This document shows, in pieces, positions 1-9,037 of a DNA stretch of 64,000 nt (its first letter is position 1; each line of letters begins with the position of its first letter). Source of the DNA: Pseudomonadota bacterium. GTDB lineage: Bacteria > Chloroflexota > UBA5177. Below the pieces are notes generated by a model, which saw only the letters and a list, made by a program, of their open reading frames with translations, was not told the DNA's origin and searched no databases. The stretch covers positions 1 through 64,000 of the forward strand of contig JAJPIP010000061.1 in NCBI GenBank assembly GCA_021324655.1. The letters are read 5' to 3'. The position numbers and the translations under genes are program-made.

Positions 1-25
1 CCACTTGGCCACGTCGCCAAAAAAA

Positions 26-100
<75 letters not shown>

Positions 101-165
101 TCGCGCCGTATCGGCAACTGTTATTTACCACAAGATTTTCCGCACGGTCAAGGCGGCTACCGTGC

Positions 166-171
166 TATATT
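166..171 (+). promoter_or_regulatory. Putative -10 element of a leaderless transcript
   Basis: TATATT ends five bases before the GTG at 177, so initiation at the usual distance would start at or next to the start codon. No Shine-Dalgarno sequence precedes that GTG. No convincing -35 hexamer is visible, so this is a suggestive site only. Confidence 0.4.
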
Positions 172-176
172 CCCCC

Positions 177-863
177 GTGCTTCGACTCCTCATCGGTTCG
201 ATCGTGCTCGCCGTGGCCCTCCTTCCGGTTCGGGCAGACGCTCAGTCGATACCACATCTGTCGCTTCGCATCGCGCCGATTGTCGATGTTGGCTCGGTCG
301 CGACATTCAGTCTTAGCGCTCAACGATGGCCGGCCGGCATCAGCGTCATGATGAAATTTGTCTCGGCTCACCATGGGTTCAGCGGACCGATGTACTGGAG
401 TCGAGGGTGCGGGTGCTATCAAGCCAGGGTCCGCATGGTCTGGCATGTCCATCCGCTCGAACAGGCCTACGCTGTGGCGACGGTGCGGTTCCCGTCCGGC
501 CAGACGGTTCAGGCGGCAACACGATTTCGTATCCGAGGACTTGCGGCCGGCGGCCAGCGGTTCGCACCGGGCGGTCAGCCATTTCTGAGCGCCTGGGTAT
601 CAGATTCGACTCCCGCACTGGATGAGCTCGAGCACTTCTGCGCCTGGGTGCATGCGTCCGACAACTTCCCCATCTCCGGCGTGACAGTCCACGTGACCGT
701 TCACACCGGAGGAGGAGACGTGCTGCTGACCGGTGCTCGCACCAACCAGAACGGCGTTGGATGCGCCGAGTACACGTTTTCTGACCTTGCCCCGCACGTC
801 ACCGTGGCCGCCGATGTCAGCGCCGCCGGCCAAACCGCGCGCGTCAGTTTTACGCCCTCCTAA
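177..863 (+). CDS. Secreted protein of unknown function, Ig-like fold likely
   Basis: A 228-residue protein with a clear signal peptide: short basic start, hydrophobic core around residues 5-18, and a likely cut after A-D-A. The mature part is rich in beta-type segments with scattered cysteines and has a C-terminal stretch resembling a bacterial Ig-like domain (TNQNGVGCAEYTF). I do not recognise a named family. A GTG at 162 would add five residues. GTG 177 is preferred because it gives a normal signal peptide and sits just behind a TATATT element. The 3' end overlaps the convergent J-domain gene by four bases. Confidence 0.7.
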   Translation: MLRLLIGSIVLAVALLPVRADAQSIPHLSLRIAPIVDVGSVATFSLSAQRWPAGISVMMKFVSAHHGFSGPMYWSRGCGCYQARVRMVWHVHPLEQAYAVATVRFPSGQTVQAATRFRIRGLAAGGQRFAPGGQPFLSAWVSDSTPALDELEHFCAWVHASDNFPISGVTVHVTVHTGGGDVLLTGARTNQNGVGCAEYTFSDLAPHVTVAADVSAAGQTARVSFTPS

Positions 864-1351
864 CGCCCGGCATCGTAGCGAGCGCGCCGGATTGGGTCAC
901 GTAGCACATCCATAGCGGCGTTGAGCTGCCGCAGGCGCCTCTCCGCATCCTTCTGCGCCGCCGGGTCACCGTGGAAGCGATCCGGGTGCCACTCCGCCAC
1001 CCGGCGGCGATAGGCGCGCTCGATGTCGCGGTCTGACGCACCGGCCTCGACTCCGAGAAGAGCGTAGAGGTCGTCGCGAGGGGCACGCCGGCGCGGCCGC
1101 CGTGAAGCGCGCACTCGCTGACGGCGCGATGCCTCCGGGTCGAAAGGATCCCACCGCTGCGTGCCGTCACCCCACGCTCCCGGGCGCCAGCGGTACTCGC
1201 CCTCCAGCGGATTCTGCGTCGGCGGATCGTCGAAGTGAGGCGTGAAGCGGTGCTCAGCCGGAGGAACCCTCCTCGGAGCGCGCAAGCTCCACAACAAGAT
1301 AGTGAGCGCCGACAGCGCCACGACGAGCAGGATGACGAGGAGTACAGTCAA
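860..1351 (-). CDS. Membrane-anchored J-domain protein (DnaJ-like)
   Basis: A 163-residue protein with one N-terminal membrane segment (residues 3-21), a basic Arg/Pro-rich linker, and a C-terminal J-domain (about residues 93-160) carrying the diagnostic HPD tripeptide in WHPDRF. J-domains stimulate the ATPase of Hsp70/DnaK. Here the domain would face the cytoplasm at the membrane, as in DjlA-like co-chaperones. No zinc-finger or C-terminal substrate-binding domain is present. The start is a TTG with no obvious Shine-Dalgarno sequence; a GTG ten codons in is an alternative. It converges with the upstream gene with overlapping stop codons. Confidence 0.85.
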   Translation of the reverse strand: MTVLLVILLVVALSALTILLWSLRAPRRVPPAEHRFTPHFDDPPTQNPLEGEYRWRPGAWGDGTQRWDPFDPEASRRQRVRASRRPRRRAPRDDLYALLGVEAGASDRDIERAYRRRVAEWHPDRFHGDPAAQKDAERRLRQLNAAMDVLRDPIRRARYDAGR

Positions 1352-1632
1352 TCGGAACCGACCATGCTAATGCACTCTGTGTTTGCCCTGCCGTTCCATG
1401 CCCCGCCGCGATCTGGGCTCGTGCCGCCAGGGCTCAAGATAGCCTGCCGGAACTTTGGCGTCAAACGTCAGGGCTCACTGGAGCCTCTGATTCTGCCGGC
1501 CGCGGCCGGCGCGCCGAATCGGGGCACGGGGTTAATGGAGTCCAACGTCCGGTCCTAGGGGTGACCTTCGTACATAGCCGAAAGGGAGGTCGCTGTGGTT
1601 TCCTTCCAGTGGTTTGAGGGGAGGTCAACACG
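1352..1632. other. Divergent intergenic region with a GC-rich palindrome
   Basis: This gap holds the divergent upstream regions of the J-domain and cupredoxin genes. Around 1493-1508 lies a perfect GC palindrome (GCCGGCCGCGGCCGGC), flanked more loosely by GATTC and GAATC. I see no RNA gene, open reading frame or recognisable riboswitch in it. Confidence 0.4.
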
Positions 1633-2538
1633 GTGGATGACTCTGGAGACGTGGCGAGCTCCGGCAGAGCCGCGTCTCGTCGCCGCCTCTGGCCGGCGAG
1701 GGCAGCGATTGCGGCCGCGACGGCGTCATGTGCCTTTGGGCTTGCCGGACTGCTCTGGCATGTAACATCACCGAACGAGGTGTCGAGCCGCCTCCTGGGG
1801 ATCCCCGACGTGCAGCCGGCGAGCCTGCCCGCCGTCTCTGTTATCGCGATCTCCGGCAAGGCGGGGAACTTCGCGCCACGGGTGGCCGCCGCTGTCCTGG
1901 GGGGCCGTGTGGTGCTTCACAATTCGCTGCATCGGACCGTGCACCTCGTATCGGCGGCCCTGTCGCCGTCAGATTTCTCCGTGGTCATCAAGCCCGGAAA
2001 GTCGGCGGTGCTTCGGCTTATGAGGCCCGGGCTCTATCACTACTACGATGCGGTCGCGGCCCATCCGCTTGCTGTCGTCGCCGGCAACCAGGTTGTCGTG
2101 AGCCGTCAGGGGTCCGGCATCGTACCGGAGGGATGGCTCGCTGTCCTGCCGAAGATGCCCGCATCGGTCGGTCATCTCTCGATTCCAGCCGGGCAAGATC
2201 TGTTTAGCCCCAAGGCAATAGTCACCATCGTGGGTGCATCCGTGGTCATCTCTAACCACGACGCGGATGCTCATAATTTTGTGGTCGATCCCGCGTCACC
2301 TGCCGGGGCGGCATTTCTGATAGAAGGCACGGACACGGAGCCCCACTCCGGGTGGAAACGAATTCTGACTGTGCAACGGCCCGGTCTCTACCACGTCTAC
2401 TGTACGTTGCACACGCGTGTTGTCGGGGTGGTCGATGGCTGGCATGTCGTCGTTCCGAGGAGTTATGCGTCGGGATTCCGGCAGCACAACGCGATGGACG
2501 CCTGGATCGTCGCGCTTCCCGTCACGGTGGCACTATGA
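1633..2538 (+). CDS. Membrane-anchored tandem cupredoxin-like protein
   Basis: A 301-residue protein with one N-terminal membrane segment (about residues 20-43), placing the rest outside the membrane, followed by two cupredoxin-like domains. Domain 2 (about 175-285) keeps a plastocyanin-type ligand set: His in DAHNF, then Cys and His in YCTLH. The axial Met expected a few residues later is missing. Domain 1 (about 65-160) has the fold pattern but no Cys, so it is probably metal-free. Starts at GTG behind GGGGAGG. Its stop overlaps the next start (ATGA), implying translational coupling to the c-di-GMP enzyme. A copper or redox role is inferred from the fold. Confidence 0.75.
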   Translation: MDDSGDVASSGRAASRRRLWPARAAIAAATASCAFGLAGLLWHVTSPNEVSSRLLGIPDVQPASLPAVSVIAISGKAGNFAPRVAAAVLGGRVVLHNSLHRTVHLVSAALSPSDFSVVIKPGKSAVLRLMRPGLYHYYDAVAAHPLAVVAGNQVVVSRQGSGIVPEGWLAVLPKMPASVGHLSIPAGQDLFSPKAIVTIVGASVVISNHDADAHNFVVDPASPAGAAFLIEGTDTEPHSGWKRILTVQRPGLYHVYCTLHTRVVGVVDGWHVVVPRSYASGFRQHNAMDAWIVALPVTVAL

Positions 2539-4610
2539 GACTTCAGTCGGTTCGGACGGGGATTGCGGCGACCCTCGGCGTCCTGACCCTGGGGCTCTGT
2601 TTCGTCGGCGGCCTGGCGGTAGACGCCTCGGTGCGGGCAGCGCAACAAGCGGCAACGTTTCAGGTAAAGAGCGTGGTGCCGGTGGTGCGCTTGAGCTCCG
2701 TGATGCAGAGCATTGATCAGGAGCGTGACCTGCTCGATCAGGACATGGCACACCTTCCCGCCGATCGCCGCAGCGCACTGTGGGCTGAGATGGGCGCGCT
2801 GGACCGGACCGTCGCCTCGACTGCATCGCAGTCCCTACCGCCCGATGCGTACCGACAGTGGAGCACGACCTGGCAAGAATTTCTTGGGCAGCGAGCCCGC
2901 TACGAGGCGTCCCTCCAGACAGGGAAGACTCCCAGCCTGTCGGCCCGAGAGCAGCTCTCCGACCGTTTGGATCGTTCGCTGGATCTGGTCGAGCAATATG
3001 CCGGCGTGCACCTGTATCAGGGGCAGCGGCTCTATTCGCACGCGGTGGCGCAAGACTGGCTCGTGATCCGCATCACGGCGTTCGGGGTGCTGCTCACGAT
3101 TCTGCTGGGACTCGTCGTCGGCGCGCTGGTCGTCCGGCGTCTGACCAGAGGTCTACGAAATCTCTCCGCTGCCGCCAACGAGATCACGAACGGCAATCTC
3201 GAGGTGCGGGCCGGCACGGAGGGAAACGACGAATTGACGGCAGTGGCCCGCGCCTTCAACCACATGACGGACGCACTGCTGGCCATGGAGCGGACGGCCC
3301 TCACGGATCCCTTGACGGGTCTCGGCAATCACCGGGCGTTCCAGGAGGAGTTGCAACGAGAATGCGCGCGTGCGGTGCGGCATGGCCACGCGCTCTCGCT
3401 TGCACTCGTCGACGCCGACGACTTCAAGCTCCTCAATGACTCGCGGGGCCATGCGACCGGAGACCAGGCACTCTCGACCCTGGCAGCCTGCATGCGCGAG
3501 ACTCGCACGGGCGATCGTCATTTCCGAGTCGGTGGCGACGAATTCGCCATTCTGTTGCCATACGCAACCGGCGCGGAAGCCGAACAGGTCGTGGAGCGCC
3601 TCCGCGGGCGGGTCGAGGGCTCGGTGCATGGGCTCACGATCAGCTGCGGTGTCGCCGACCTGTCGGATGGCGTCCGAGACGCCGAAACGCTGAGGGAACA
3701 GGCGGATGCGGCGCTCTATGAAGCGAAGCGCCGGGGCCGGAACCGGGTATCGCTTTTTGAAGCGATCCGGGGCCACGCGGTCATCATCTCCCCCGAAAAG
3801 ATTCAGGCGGTGCGGCAGATTCTGAGCGATCGTTCCGTCATCCCCGTTTTCCAACCGATCTGGGGACTGGACGAAGGGACGGTGCTCGGGTACGAGGCGC
3901 TAATGCGCCCGCCGGCCGACCTTGCCATCGTCAATCCGCAGGAAGTGTTCGACATCGCGGAAAAGTTGGGACGCGCCGCGGAGCTGGACAGCATCTGCCT
4001 GCATGCCATCCTTCAACGCGCACGTGAGATTCCTCCCCAGGCGTTGCTCTTCGTCAATCTCTCCCCGCAATCCCTCGATTACGGCTCACTGCGAGCCGGC
4101 CCCCTGATGACGATGGTCGAGGAGGCGGGGCTGGAGCCGCGGAGGCTGGTCTTCGAGATAACCGAGCGGTCTGTGGCCCGCGTGGATACTGTGGTCCGCG
4201 AGGCGAAGCGATTGAGAGAACTCGGCTTCAATCTGGCTCTGGACGATGTGGGTGCCGGGAATGCGGGCCTCGACATGCTCCGGCAGGTCGCGGTCGATTT
4301 CGTCAAGATCGACCGTAGCGTCATCACGGCCGCCCTCGTCGACGACTCCGCGGCAGCAGTCCTCTCCGGCATCGTCGCGTTCGCGCGCCACGCGCGCACG
4401 TACGTGATCGCGGAGGGCATCGAGACACCGGCAATGCTCGAGATGATTCGATCGGTTAGCGTCGCCGATCCCGCCCTGCCGTTGGGAGTCCAGGCCGTGC
4501 AGGGATATCTCCTCGGCCGGCCCAGCCCAGAGATCGCGCCTCCTCCGGCGCCCGACATCGGCAGCCTGCTCGACGAGAGGATGATCGATGAGCGTCGGGC
4601 GGCGAGCTGA
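2535..4610 (+). CDS. Bifunctional diguanylate cyclase / phosphodiesterase (HAMP-GGDEF-EAL)
   Basis: A 691-residue membrane sensor that would make and break cyclic di-GMP. Order: TM1 (10-30), an extracytoplasmic sensing region of about 140 residues, TM2 (175-198), HAMP (to about 250), GGDEF and EAL. The GGDEF signature is intact near residue 333, with an RxxD inhibitory site five residues before it (RTGD). The EAL domain keeps its catalytic set: EALMR near 454, NLS, FEITE, LDDVG, KID, AEGIE and a C-terminal QGYLLG. Both halves look active. The start overlaps the cupredoxin gene, so the two are probably made together and may form one sensing unit. Confidence 0.93.
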   Translation: MRLQSVRTGIAATLGVLTLGLCFVGGLAVDASVRAAQQAATFQVKSVVPVVRLSSVMQSIDQERDLLDQDMAHLPADRRSALWAEMGALDRTVASTASQSLPPDAYRQWSTTWQEFLGQRARYEASLQTGKTPSLSAREQLSDRLDRSLDLVEQYAGVHLYQGQRLYSHAVAQDWLVIRITAFGVLLTILLGLVVGALVVRRLTRGLRNLSAAANEITNGNLEVRAGTEGNDELTAVARAFNHMTDALLAMERTALTDPLTGLGNHRAFQEELQRECARAVRHGHALSLALVDADDFKLLNDSRGHATGDQALSTLAACMRETRTGDRHFRVGGDEFAILLPYATGAEAEQVVERLRGRVEGSVHGLTISCGVADLSDGVRDAETLREQADAALYEAKRRGRNRVSLFEAIRGHAVIISPEKIQAVRQILSDRSVIPVFQPIWGLDEGTVLGYEALMRPPADLAIVNPQEVFDIAEKLGRAAELDSICLHAILQRAREIPPQALLFVNLSPQSLDYGSLRAGPLMTMVEEAGLEPRRLVFEITERSVARVDTVVREAKRLRELGFNLALDDVGAGNAGLDMLRQVAVDFVKIDRSVITAALVDDSAAAVLSGIVAFARHARTYVIAEGIETPAMLEMIRSVSVADPALPLGVQAVQGYLLGRPSPEIAPPPAPDIGSLLDERMIDERRAAS

Positions 4611-4657
4611 CCGACGGGGCGACCTGGGCCGCACGACATCCCCGCCATTCGCCGTGA

Positions 4658-5239
4658 CTACAGGTCGGACGGTCCGGGGGCGTACTGCGTGTCGGCAGCC
4701 CAACGCGTCGCGCCGGCCATGATGATGTCGCAGACCGGGTCTTTGACGTCGTAGTACGCCGCGACGTCGTCGGGATGGAGGGTGGCGAGGGCCTGCTTGA
4801 CCTGCGCATACGCCCGTGAGGCGGCAGGCGTCACCCGCAGGTAGTCGCGGAAGAGTATGGGGTACAGCTGATTGGCCCTGCCGGCCTGGCGGACATGGAG
4901 GTGGGTGGCGCGCTGATGAGAGGGAGCGTAAAAGTAGAGTTTGCGCCACTGCTCGGGCGACGGATCCCAGTCCGGAGGGATGTGATCTCCGGCGATGCCG
5001 TTGTGGATCATGTATCCGAGGGGGGCCAGCGCGTCGCTGATTGTCAGCCCATCGAGGACCGCAACCGTCACCTGGACGTCGATGATGTCCTTCGCCGGCA
5101 AGCCGGGCACGGATGTCGAGCCAATGTGATCGATGCGCATCGCGAGGGCACTCAGGGCCTGACGCAGAGGTAACGCCACGGAGTGAAACTCCTCAGGCCA
5201 CGTCGAGTCATAGGGTACGATCCGGATCGTCGGGGACAC
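4658..5239 (-). CDS. GrpB family protein (UPF0157)
   Basis: A 193-residue protein with the family hallmark HIGSTSVPGLPAKDIIDVQV near the N-terminus. This is the strand-loop of a nucleotidyltransferase-like fold, with Gly-Ser and a D-x-D-type pair. The family is linked to dephospho-CoA kinase-like fusions and unknown nucleotidyl transfer; no substrate can be assigned. GTG 5239 is chosen because GGAGAAG lies at correct spacing and the protein then has normal family length. It is convergent with the c-di-GMP gene. Confidence 0.88.
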   Translation of the reverse strand: MSPTIRIVPYDSTWPEEFHSVALPLRQALSALAMRIDHIGSTSVPGLPAKDIIDVQVTVAVLDGLTISDALAPLGYMIHNGIAGDHIPPDWDPSPEQWRKLYFYAPSHQRATHLHVRQAGRANQLYPILFRDYLRVTPAASRAYAQVKQALATLHPDDVAAYYDVKDPVCDIIMAGATRWAADTQYAPGPSDL

Positions 5240-5419
5240 TGCTTCTTCTCCACACAAAGTACTGGATGCCAGCAACGTGGTGCCGCTACCACCCACTGCT
5301 GCACTCCGGCGCCCGTACTCGCTCGAGGGTCGCCACGATAGCTACCATATTCCCTGCCTCACCGGATGGTATAAGCGATAACGGCAGGACTCCTTGCCCG
5401 ACCGGGAGAGGACTGAACA

Positions 5420-6061
5420 GTGGGCACAAATCGACCCGGCGGACGTGCCGGACCACGAATGCGGGGTGCGCGTGCGTCGCCCAACCCGGTCGGGAACGCC
5501 AGCTACATCCTGACGGCGTTCGCTCTCAGCGGTGTCTTCATCCTGATTGCCGCCTGCGCGGCGCCGAGTTCACGAAGTCGTGCAGACACGGCTCTCGTGC
5601 TGTCGCATGCCGCAGGGATCTGTCCCTCGCACATCGTGTACGTGACCGGGCCTGCGTTCTGTGAATTCAGCCGGGTCGGCAATGTGGCCGTCGGAAACTT
5701 TCGGACCCCGCATCGCTTGTGGGGTATCGCTTATGCCTTCAACTGTGGCCGACAGCCCGGCCAGTTCACGTTCGCCGAGTGGCTCCCCCTCATGGACCAC
5801 ATGGCCTTGCCCGGCGTCGCGCGTTACGGCAAGCATGGGTCGGGCTACCTCATGGTCCCGGCCGGCAGGTGGAACAGTTTCATCGCGACGATCCCCAGCT
5901 ACCTGAAGTTCGACGGCGATTGGACGGCGATTGCCGTGAATACCACATGCACTTTCCATGTCGTCGCTATCCGCGGTTCGCGCCAGGACGTCTCATCCTC
6001 CATCCCGCCGATACCTGTCCCGGAGCGCCCCTGGTGGCGGAAGGGCCACTCGCGGACGTAG
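5420..6061 (+). CDS. Putative lipoprotein of unknown function
   Basis: A 213-residue protein with an Arg-rich N-terminus, a hydrophobic segment (about residues 28-45) and a lipobox-like L-I-A-A-C, so probably exported and lipid-anchored. The mature part contains two or three cysteines and aromatic-rich stretches. I recognise no family. The start is GTG behind GGGAGAGG. The N-region before the hydrophobic core is unusually long, so a downstream start (ATG at 5459) is possible. A TATAAG element near 5370 may be its promoter. Confidence 0.6.
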   Translation: MGTNRPGGRAGPRMRGARASPNPVGNASYILTAFALSGVFILIAACAAPSSRSRADTALVLSHAAGICPSHIVYVTGPAFCEFSRVGNVAVGNFRTPHRLWGIAYAFNCGRQPGQFTFAEWLPLMDHMALPGVARYGKHGSGYLMVPAGRWNSFIATIPSYLKFDGDWTAIAVNTTCTFHVVAIRGSRQDVSSSIPPIPVPERPWWRKGHSRT

Positions 6062-6169
6062 TGGGGGGAGCCGGCGGCTCTCTATTGCGCCGCCACGAAC
6101 CGATTCGGCATGATGACGAAGTTATTCTCGGCCTGTCAAAGCCGATACCAGACCACAACGGAAAGGGTG

Positions 6170-7015
6170 ATGAGCGTGACGAACGAGTCCCACCAGCCGG
6201 CCGCCGACCCGCACACCCGCAAGGCCTATTACCTCGGCCATTTCCGCCGCAACCGCGAGGCGATCCTCGCGGCCGCCGGCCTCGGCCTGGATCGGCCGAT
6301 CACGGGATGCCCGGGCTGGGACGTCGCGGGTCTCACCGGGCACATGGGCCGCGTGTACACCTTCTGGCTGAAGTGGGTGAGCGAGCGGCCCCGCGGTTTC
6401 AGCCGCGAAGCCATGAGCGAGATCGCGGCTGATCGCGATGTCCGCCTTCCCGGCTACACTGCGTGGGATCAGACGGGATTCCCGCGGGACGCACGACCCG
6501 ACGGCATCGTGCCCTTTGCCCGCCACGCAGGCGACGAACTCGACGCCGCCCTCGTTGGCCTCGAACCCGATGAGATCGTCTGGACCTTCATCCCGCCCCG
6601 CCAGACCGGCGACTTCGTCTTCCGCCGCCTGGCCATGGAGACCACCATCCACCGCTGGGACGCCGAGGAAGCTCACGGTATCGCCGGCCGCATCGACGAC
6701 GCGCTCGCGCGCGACGGCATCGACGAGATGCTCATGCAGTTTCGCGAGGATCCGGCGTATGACGTGAACCGCGATCGTCGGCACGGCCAGACGATCCTCC
6801 TCCGTGAGGACGGCGGCGCCGGCCGCTGGCTGGTGTCTTTCGACCAATCCGGCATCACCACCGCCCCGAGCGCCGGCCCGGCCGACGCGACCGTCGCGGG
6901 CACCGCCTCCGACTTGTGGCTCTTCATCATGGGCCGGCGGCGGCCGGAGGACATGCGCATCGACGGGGACCAGAGCCTGGCCGCGGCGTGGGGAGACCTC
7001 GCCGGCCGGTTCTGA
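6170..7015 (+). CDS. TIGR03083-type maleylpyruvate isomerase family protein
   Basis: A 281-residue protein of the TIGR03083 family. The N-terminal half is a DinB-like helical domain (GCPGWDVAGLTGHMGRV, with a metal-binding His, and ETTIHRWDAEEAHG with a second). The C-terminal half is an SCP2/MDMPI-C-like domain. Relatives in Actinobacteria use mycothiol as cofactor for isomerisation or thiol transfer. Whether this organism makes mycothiol cannot be told here. Start ATG 6170 follows GGAAAGG. Single gene, no operon partner. Confidence 0.83.
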   Translation: MSVTNESHQPAADPHTRKAYYLGHFRRNREAILAAAGLGLDRPITGCPGWDVAGLTGHMGRVYTFWLKWVSERPRGFSREAMSEIAADRDVRLPGYTAWDQTGFPRDARPDGIVPFARHAGDELDAALVGLEPDEIVWTFIPPRQTGDFVFRRLAMETTIHRWDAEEAHGIAGRIDDALARDGIDEMLMQFREDPAYDVNRDRRHGQTILLREDGGAGRWLVSFDQSGITTAPSAGPADATVAGTASDLWLFIMGRRRPEDMRIDGDQSLAAAWGDLAGRF

Positions 7016-7169
7016 TCACTCGCTCGCCATGCCCGGCTGCATCCGGCCGCCGGGGTACGGAGGCGGTGACTCACGGGCGCGCGCCGGCGGAACGAGGGGC
7101 AACGCTCTCGAGGTCGGAGATACGGCGGCCCGGCCGATCGCTGGTTCGCGTCGTCCTGAAGGGGTTTGC

Positions 7170-7245
7170 TGGTGCCGAGGGCCGGAATCGAACCGGCGAC
7201 ACATGGATTTTCAGTCCATTGCTCTACCGACTGAGCTACCTCGGC
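7170..7245 (-). tRNA. tRNA-Phe (GAA)
   Basis: On the minus strand the acceptor stem pairs GCCGAGG with CCTCGGC, the anticodon loop reads CTGAAAA (anticodon GAA, Phe), and the T-arm has GGTTCGATTCC. The 3' CCA is encoded (TGG at 7170-7172). It lies inside an otherwise gene-free stretch (7016-7324) in which I see nothing else. Confidence 0.96.
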
Positions 7246-7324
7246 GCGTCAGGCGACAGATTTTACCATGGCATCCCTCGGACTCCGGAGGGCCCGGGTG
7301 TCAGGCGCCGCGCGGCGGGCCATA

Positions 7325-7855
7325 ATGATGGGTACAGCTGTGATCCTCCCGAAAGACCGCGACCATCGCTTTGTCACCATCCGGCGTGGGGGCACGCTTA
7401 CCGACGCCAATCATCGGCTCCTCGCGTTGTGGGCCGCGACATGCGCAGAACATGTCCTGCCGCTCTTTGAGACGGCGCGACCGTCGGACCCCCGGCCGCG
7501 CCAGGCGATCGAGCAAATCCGGGCATGGGTGCGCGGCGAGATCAGGATGTCTCAGTCCCGCGCCGCAGGTGGTCACGCGATGGCGGCGGCAAGAGAATTG
7601 AGCGGCGCCGCTCGACACGCCGCCTATGCCGCCGGCCAGGCCCCGGTGGTCGCGCATGTCGCCGCGCATGACCTCGGCGCGGCGGCGTACGCCATCAAGG
7701 CGGCACGCGCCGCCGCCCCCGAAGGCGAGGGAGAGAGTTGCGGCCGGCTCGAGTGCCGGTGGCAGCGCGAGCAACTCCCTGAGGCCATCCGTGAACTGGT
7801 CCTCGATGATCAGCGGGTGCGAAACGACATTTGCTGGTCGGTGTTCGACTGCTGA
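7325..7855 (+). CDS. Putative immunity protein, Imm-5-like family
   Basis: A 176-residue protein that begins with the conserved stretch DHRFVTIRRGGTLTDANHR and continues LLALWAATCAEHVLPLFE, typical of proteins named putative immunity protein (Imm-5-like). The remainder is an Ala-rich helical array. The family is associated with polymorphic toxin systems, but no toxin gene is adjacent, so a real immunity role is unproven. Start ATG 7325 is preferred because the conserved region begins shortly after; ATG 7268 would extend it 19 residues with non-conserved sequence. Confidence 0.72.
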   Translation: MMGTAVILPKDRDHRFVTIRRGGTLTDANHRLLALWAATCAEHVLPLFETARPSDPRPRQAIEQIRAWVRGEIRMSQSRAAGGHAMAAARELSGAARHAAYAAGQAPVVAHVAAHDLGAAAYAIKAARAAAPEGEGESCGRLECRWQREQLPEAIRELVLDDQRVRNDICWSVFDC

Positions 7856-7869
7856 CGCGCTCACGTGCT

Positions 7870-9036
7870 TCAGTGACGCGTCACCGAACCCGAGGCGATC
7901 GCCTCCACCAGGCCCTCCAGAAGCGCGACGCGGGGTGCGACGGACGTAACGTCGATGTACTCGTCGGGACTGTGCGCATTCCCGCCGACCGGCCCGAGCC
8001 CGTCGAGTACCGGCTTGCCGGCCTGAGCCGCCGTGTTGCCGTCAGACGCTCCGCCCGTGGCCACCGCTGTGATGGACAGGCCCAGGTCGGCTCCTAGCCC
8101 TTGCGCCAGAACCACCAATTGGTTGGTGGCGGCCGTGCGATGCATGGGCCAGTGCTCGATCCGAACATCCGCCTCCGCATTGGTTTGTGCAATCGTCCGC
8201 CACGCGACGGTCTCACGTACCAGTTCCACGGCGTGCTGCAAGCTCTCTGGTTCGAGTGCCCGAATCTCCATCTCGGCCGAGGCATGATCCGGCACGACAT
8301 TCACCCGCTCGCCTCCTTGAATCACTCCCACGTTCAGCGTGACATCCGGCATGATCCCGTTGAGAGCTTCCAGGCGCGTGACGAGGTAGGCGAGTTCGAG
8401 AATCGCGCTCCGTCCGCGGTTGTGATTGACGCCCGCGTGGGCCGCGACACCGCGCACCGTAATGTCCACACGGGCGATTCCTTTGCGGGCGGCCACGATG
8501 TTCCCGTTCTCCCGTCCCGGCTCGAGGACGAGAACCGCATCGGCCGTCTCGGCCATCTGTCGAATGAGCCCCCGGCTGCTCGGCGATCCGATCTCCTCGT
8601 CGCTATTGTGGATGACGATCACTCGCCCGAGATTCGCGTCCAACGCGACCAGATCCTCGAGTGCGTAGACGATGGCGAGGTCGCCGGCCTTCATGTCGGC
8701 CGTGCCGGGGCCGAAGAGCAGATCTCCTTCGCGCCGCATGGGCCTCATCGCGGCTGTGCCGGCCGGGTAGACGGTATCGGTGTGACCGAGCAGGAGCGTC
8801 ACCGGCCCCGATGCTCCCAGTTCGGCCACGATTGTATCGCCGAGGACATCGTGTCGGTGACGGCTGACCCGCGCGCCGAGTCGGTCGTAGCGGTCGGAGA
8901 GCATCGATGCCACCTGGTCGACCCCGACTTTGTCGTACGTCCCGGAATCGATAGACGCGAGGGAGTCGAGATCCCGCAAGTATTCGGGGAGCCGCGCCGC
9001 CACGCGCGCGGCGGCTCCGGTGAGGTCGAGCCGCAT
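7870..9036 (-). CDS. M20 family metallopeptidase (glutamate carboxypeptidase-like)
   Basis: A 388-residue zinc hydrolase of the M20/CPG2 type. All metal ligands are visible in order: His in GHTDTV, bridging Asp in GTADMK, the catalytic Glu pair in NSDEEIGS, Glu in LEPGRENG, and C-terminal His in GNAHSPDEY. The lid/dimerisation domain (about residues 185-300) separates the two halves of the catalytic domain. It would remove a C-terminal amino acid such as glutamate from peptides or folate-like compounds. No signal peptide, so cytoplasmic. The start is one base from the stop of the upstream secreted-protein gene, so the two may be co-transcribed. Confidence 0.9.
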   Translation of the reverse strand: MRLDLTGAAARVAARLPEYLRDLDSLASIDSGTYDKVGVDQVASMLSDRYDRLGARVSRHRHDVLGDTIVAELGASGPVTLLLGHTDTVYPAGTAAMRPMRREGDLLFGPGTADMKAGDLAIVYALEDLVALDANLGRVIVIHNSDEEIGSPSSRGLIRQMAETADAVLVLEPGRENGNIVAARKGIARVDITVRGVAAHAGVNHNRGRSAILELAYLVTRLEALNGIMPDVTLNVGVIQGGERVNVVPDHASAEMEIRALEPESLQHAVELVRETVAWRTIAQTNAEADVRIEHWPMHRTAATNQLVVLAQGLGADLGLSITAVATGGASDGNTAAQAGKPVLDGLGPVGGNAHSPDEYIDVTSVAPRVALLEGLVEAIASGSVTRH

Positions 9037-9037
9037 C

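Noticed and set aside
4086-4949. Long minus-strand open frame opposite the EAL domain and into GrpB
   Set aside because: Arg/Pro-rich shadow product with no motif; the plus-strand EAL and minus-strand GrpB frames carry clear families.
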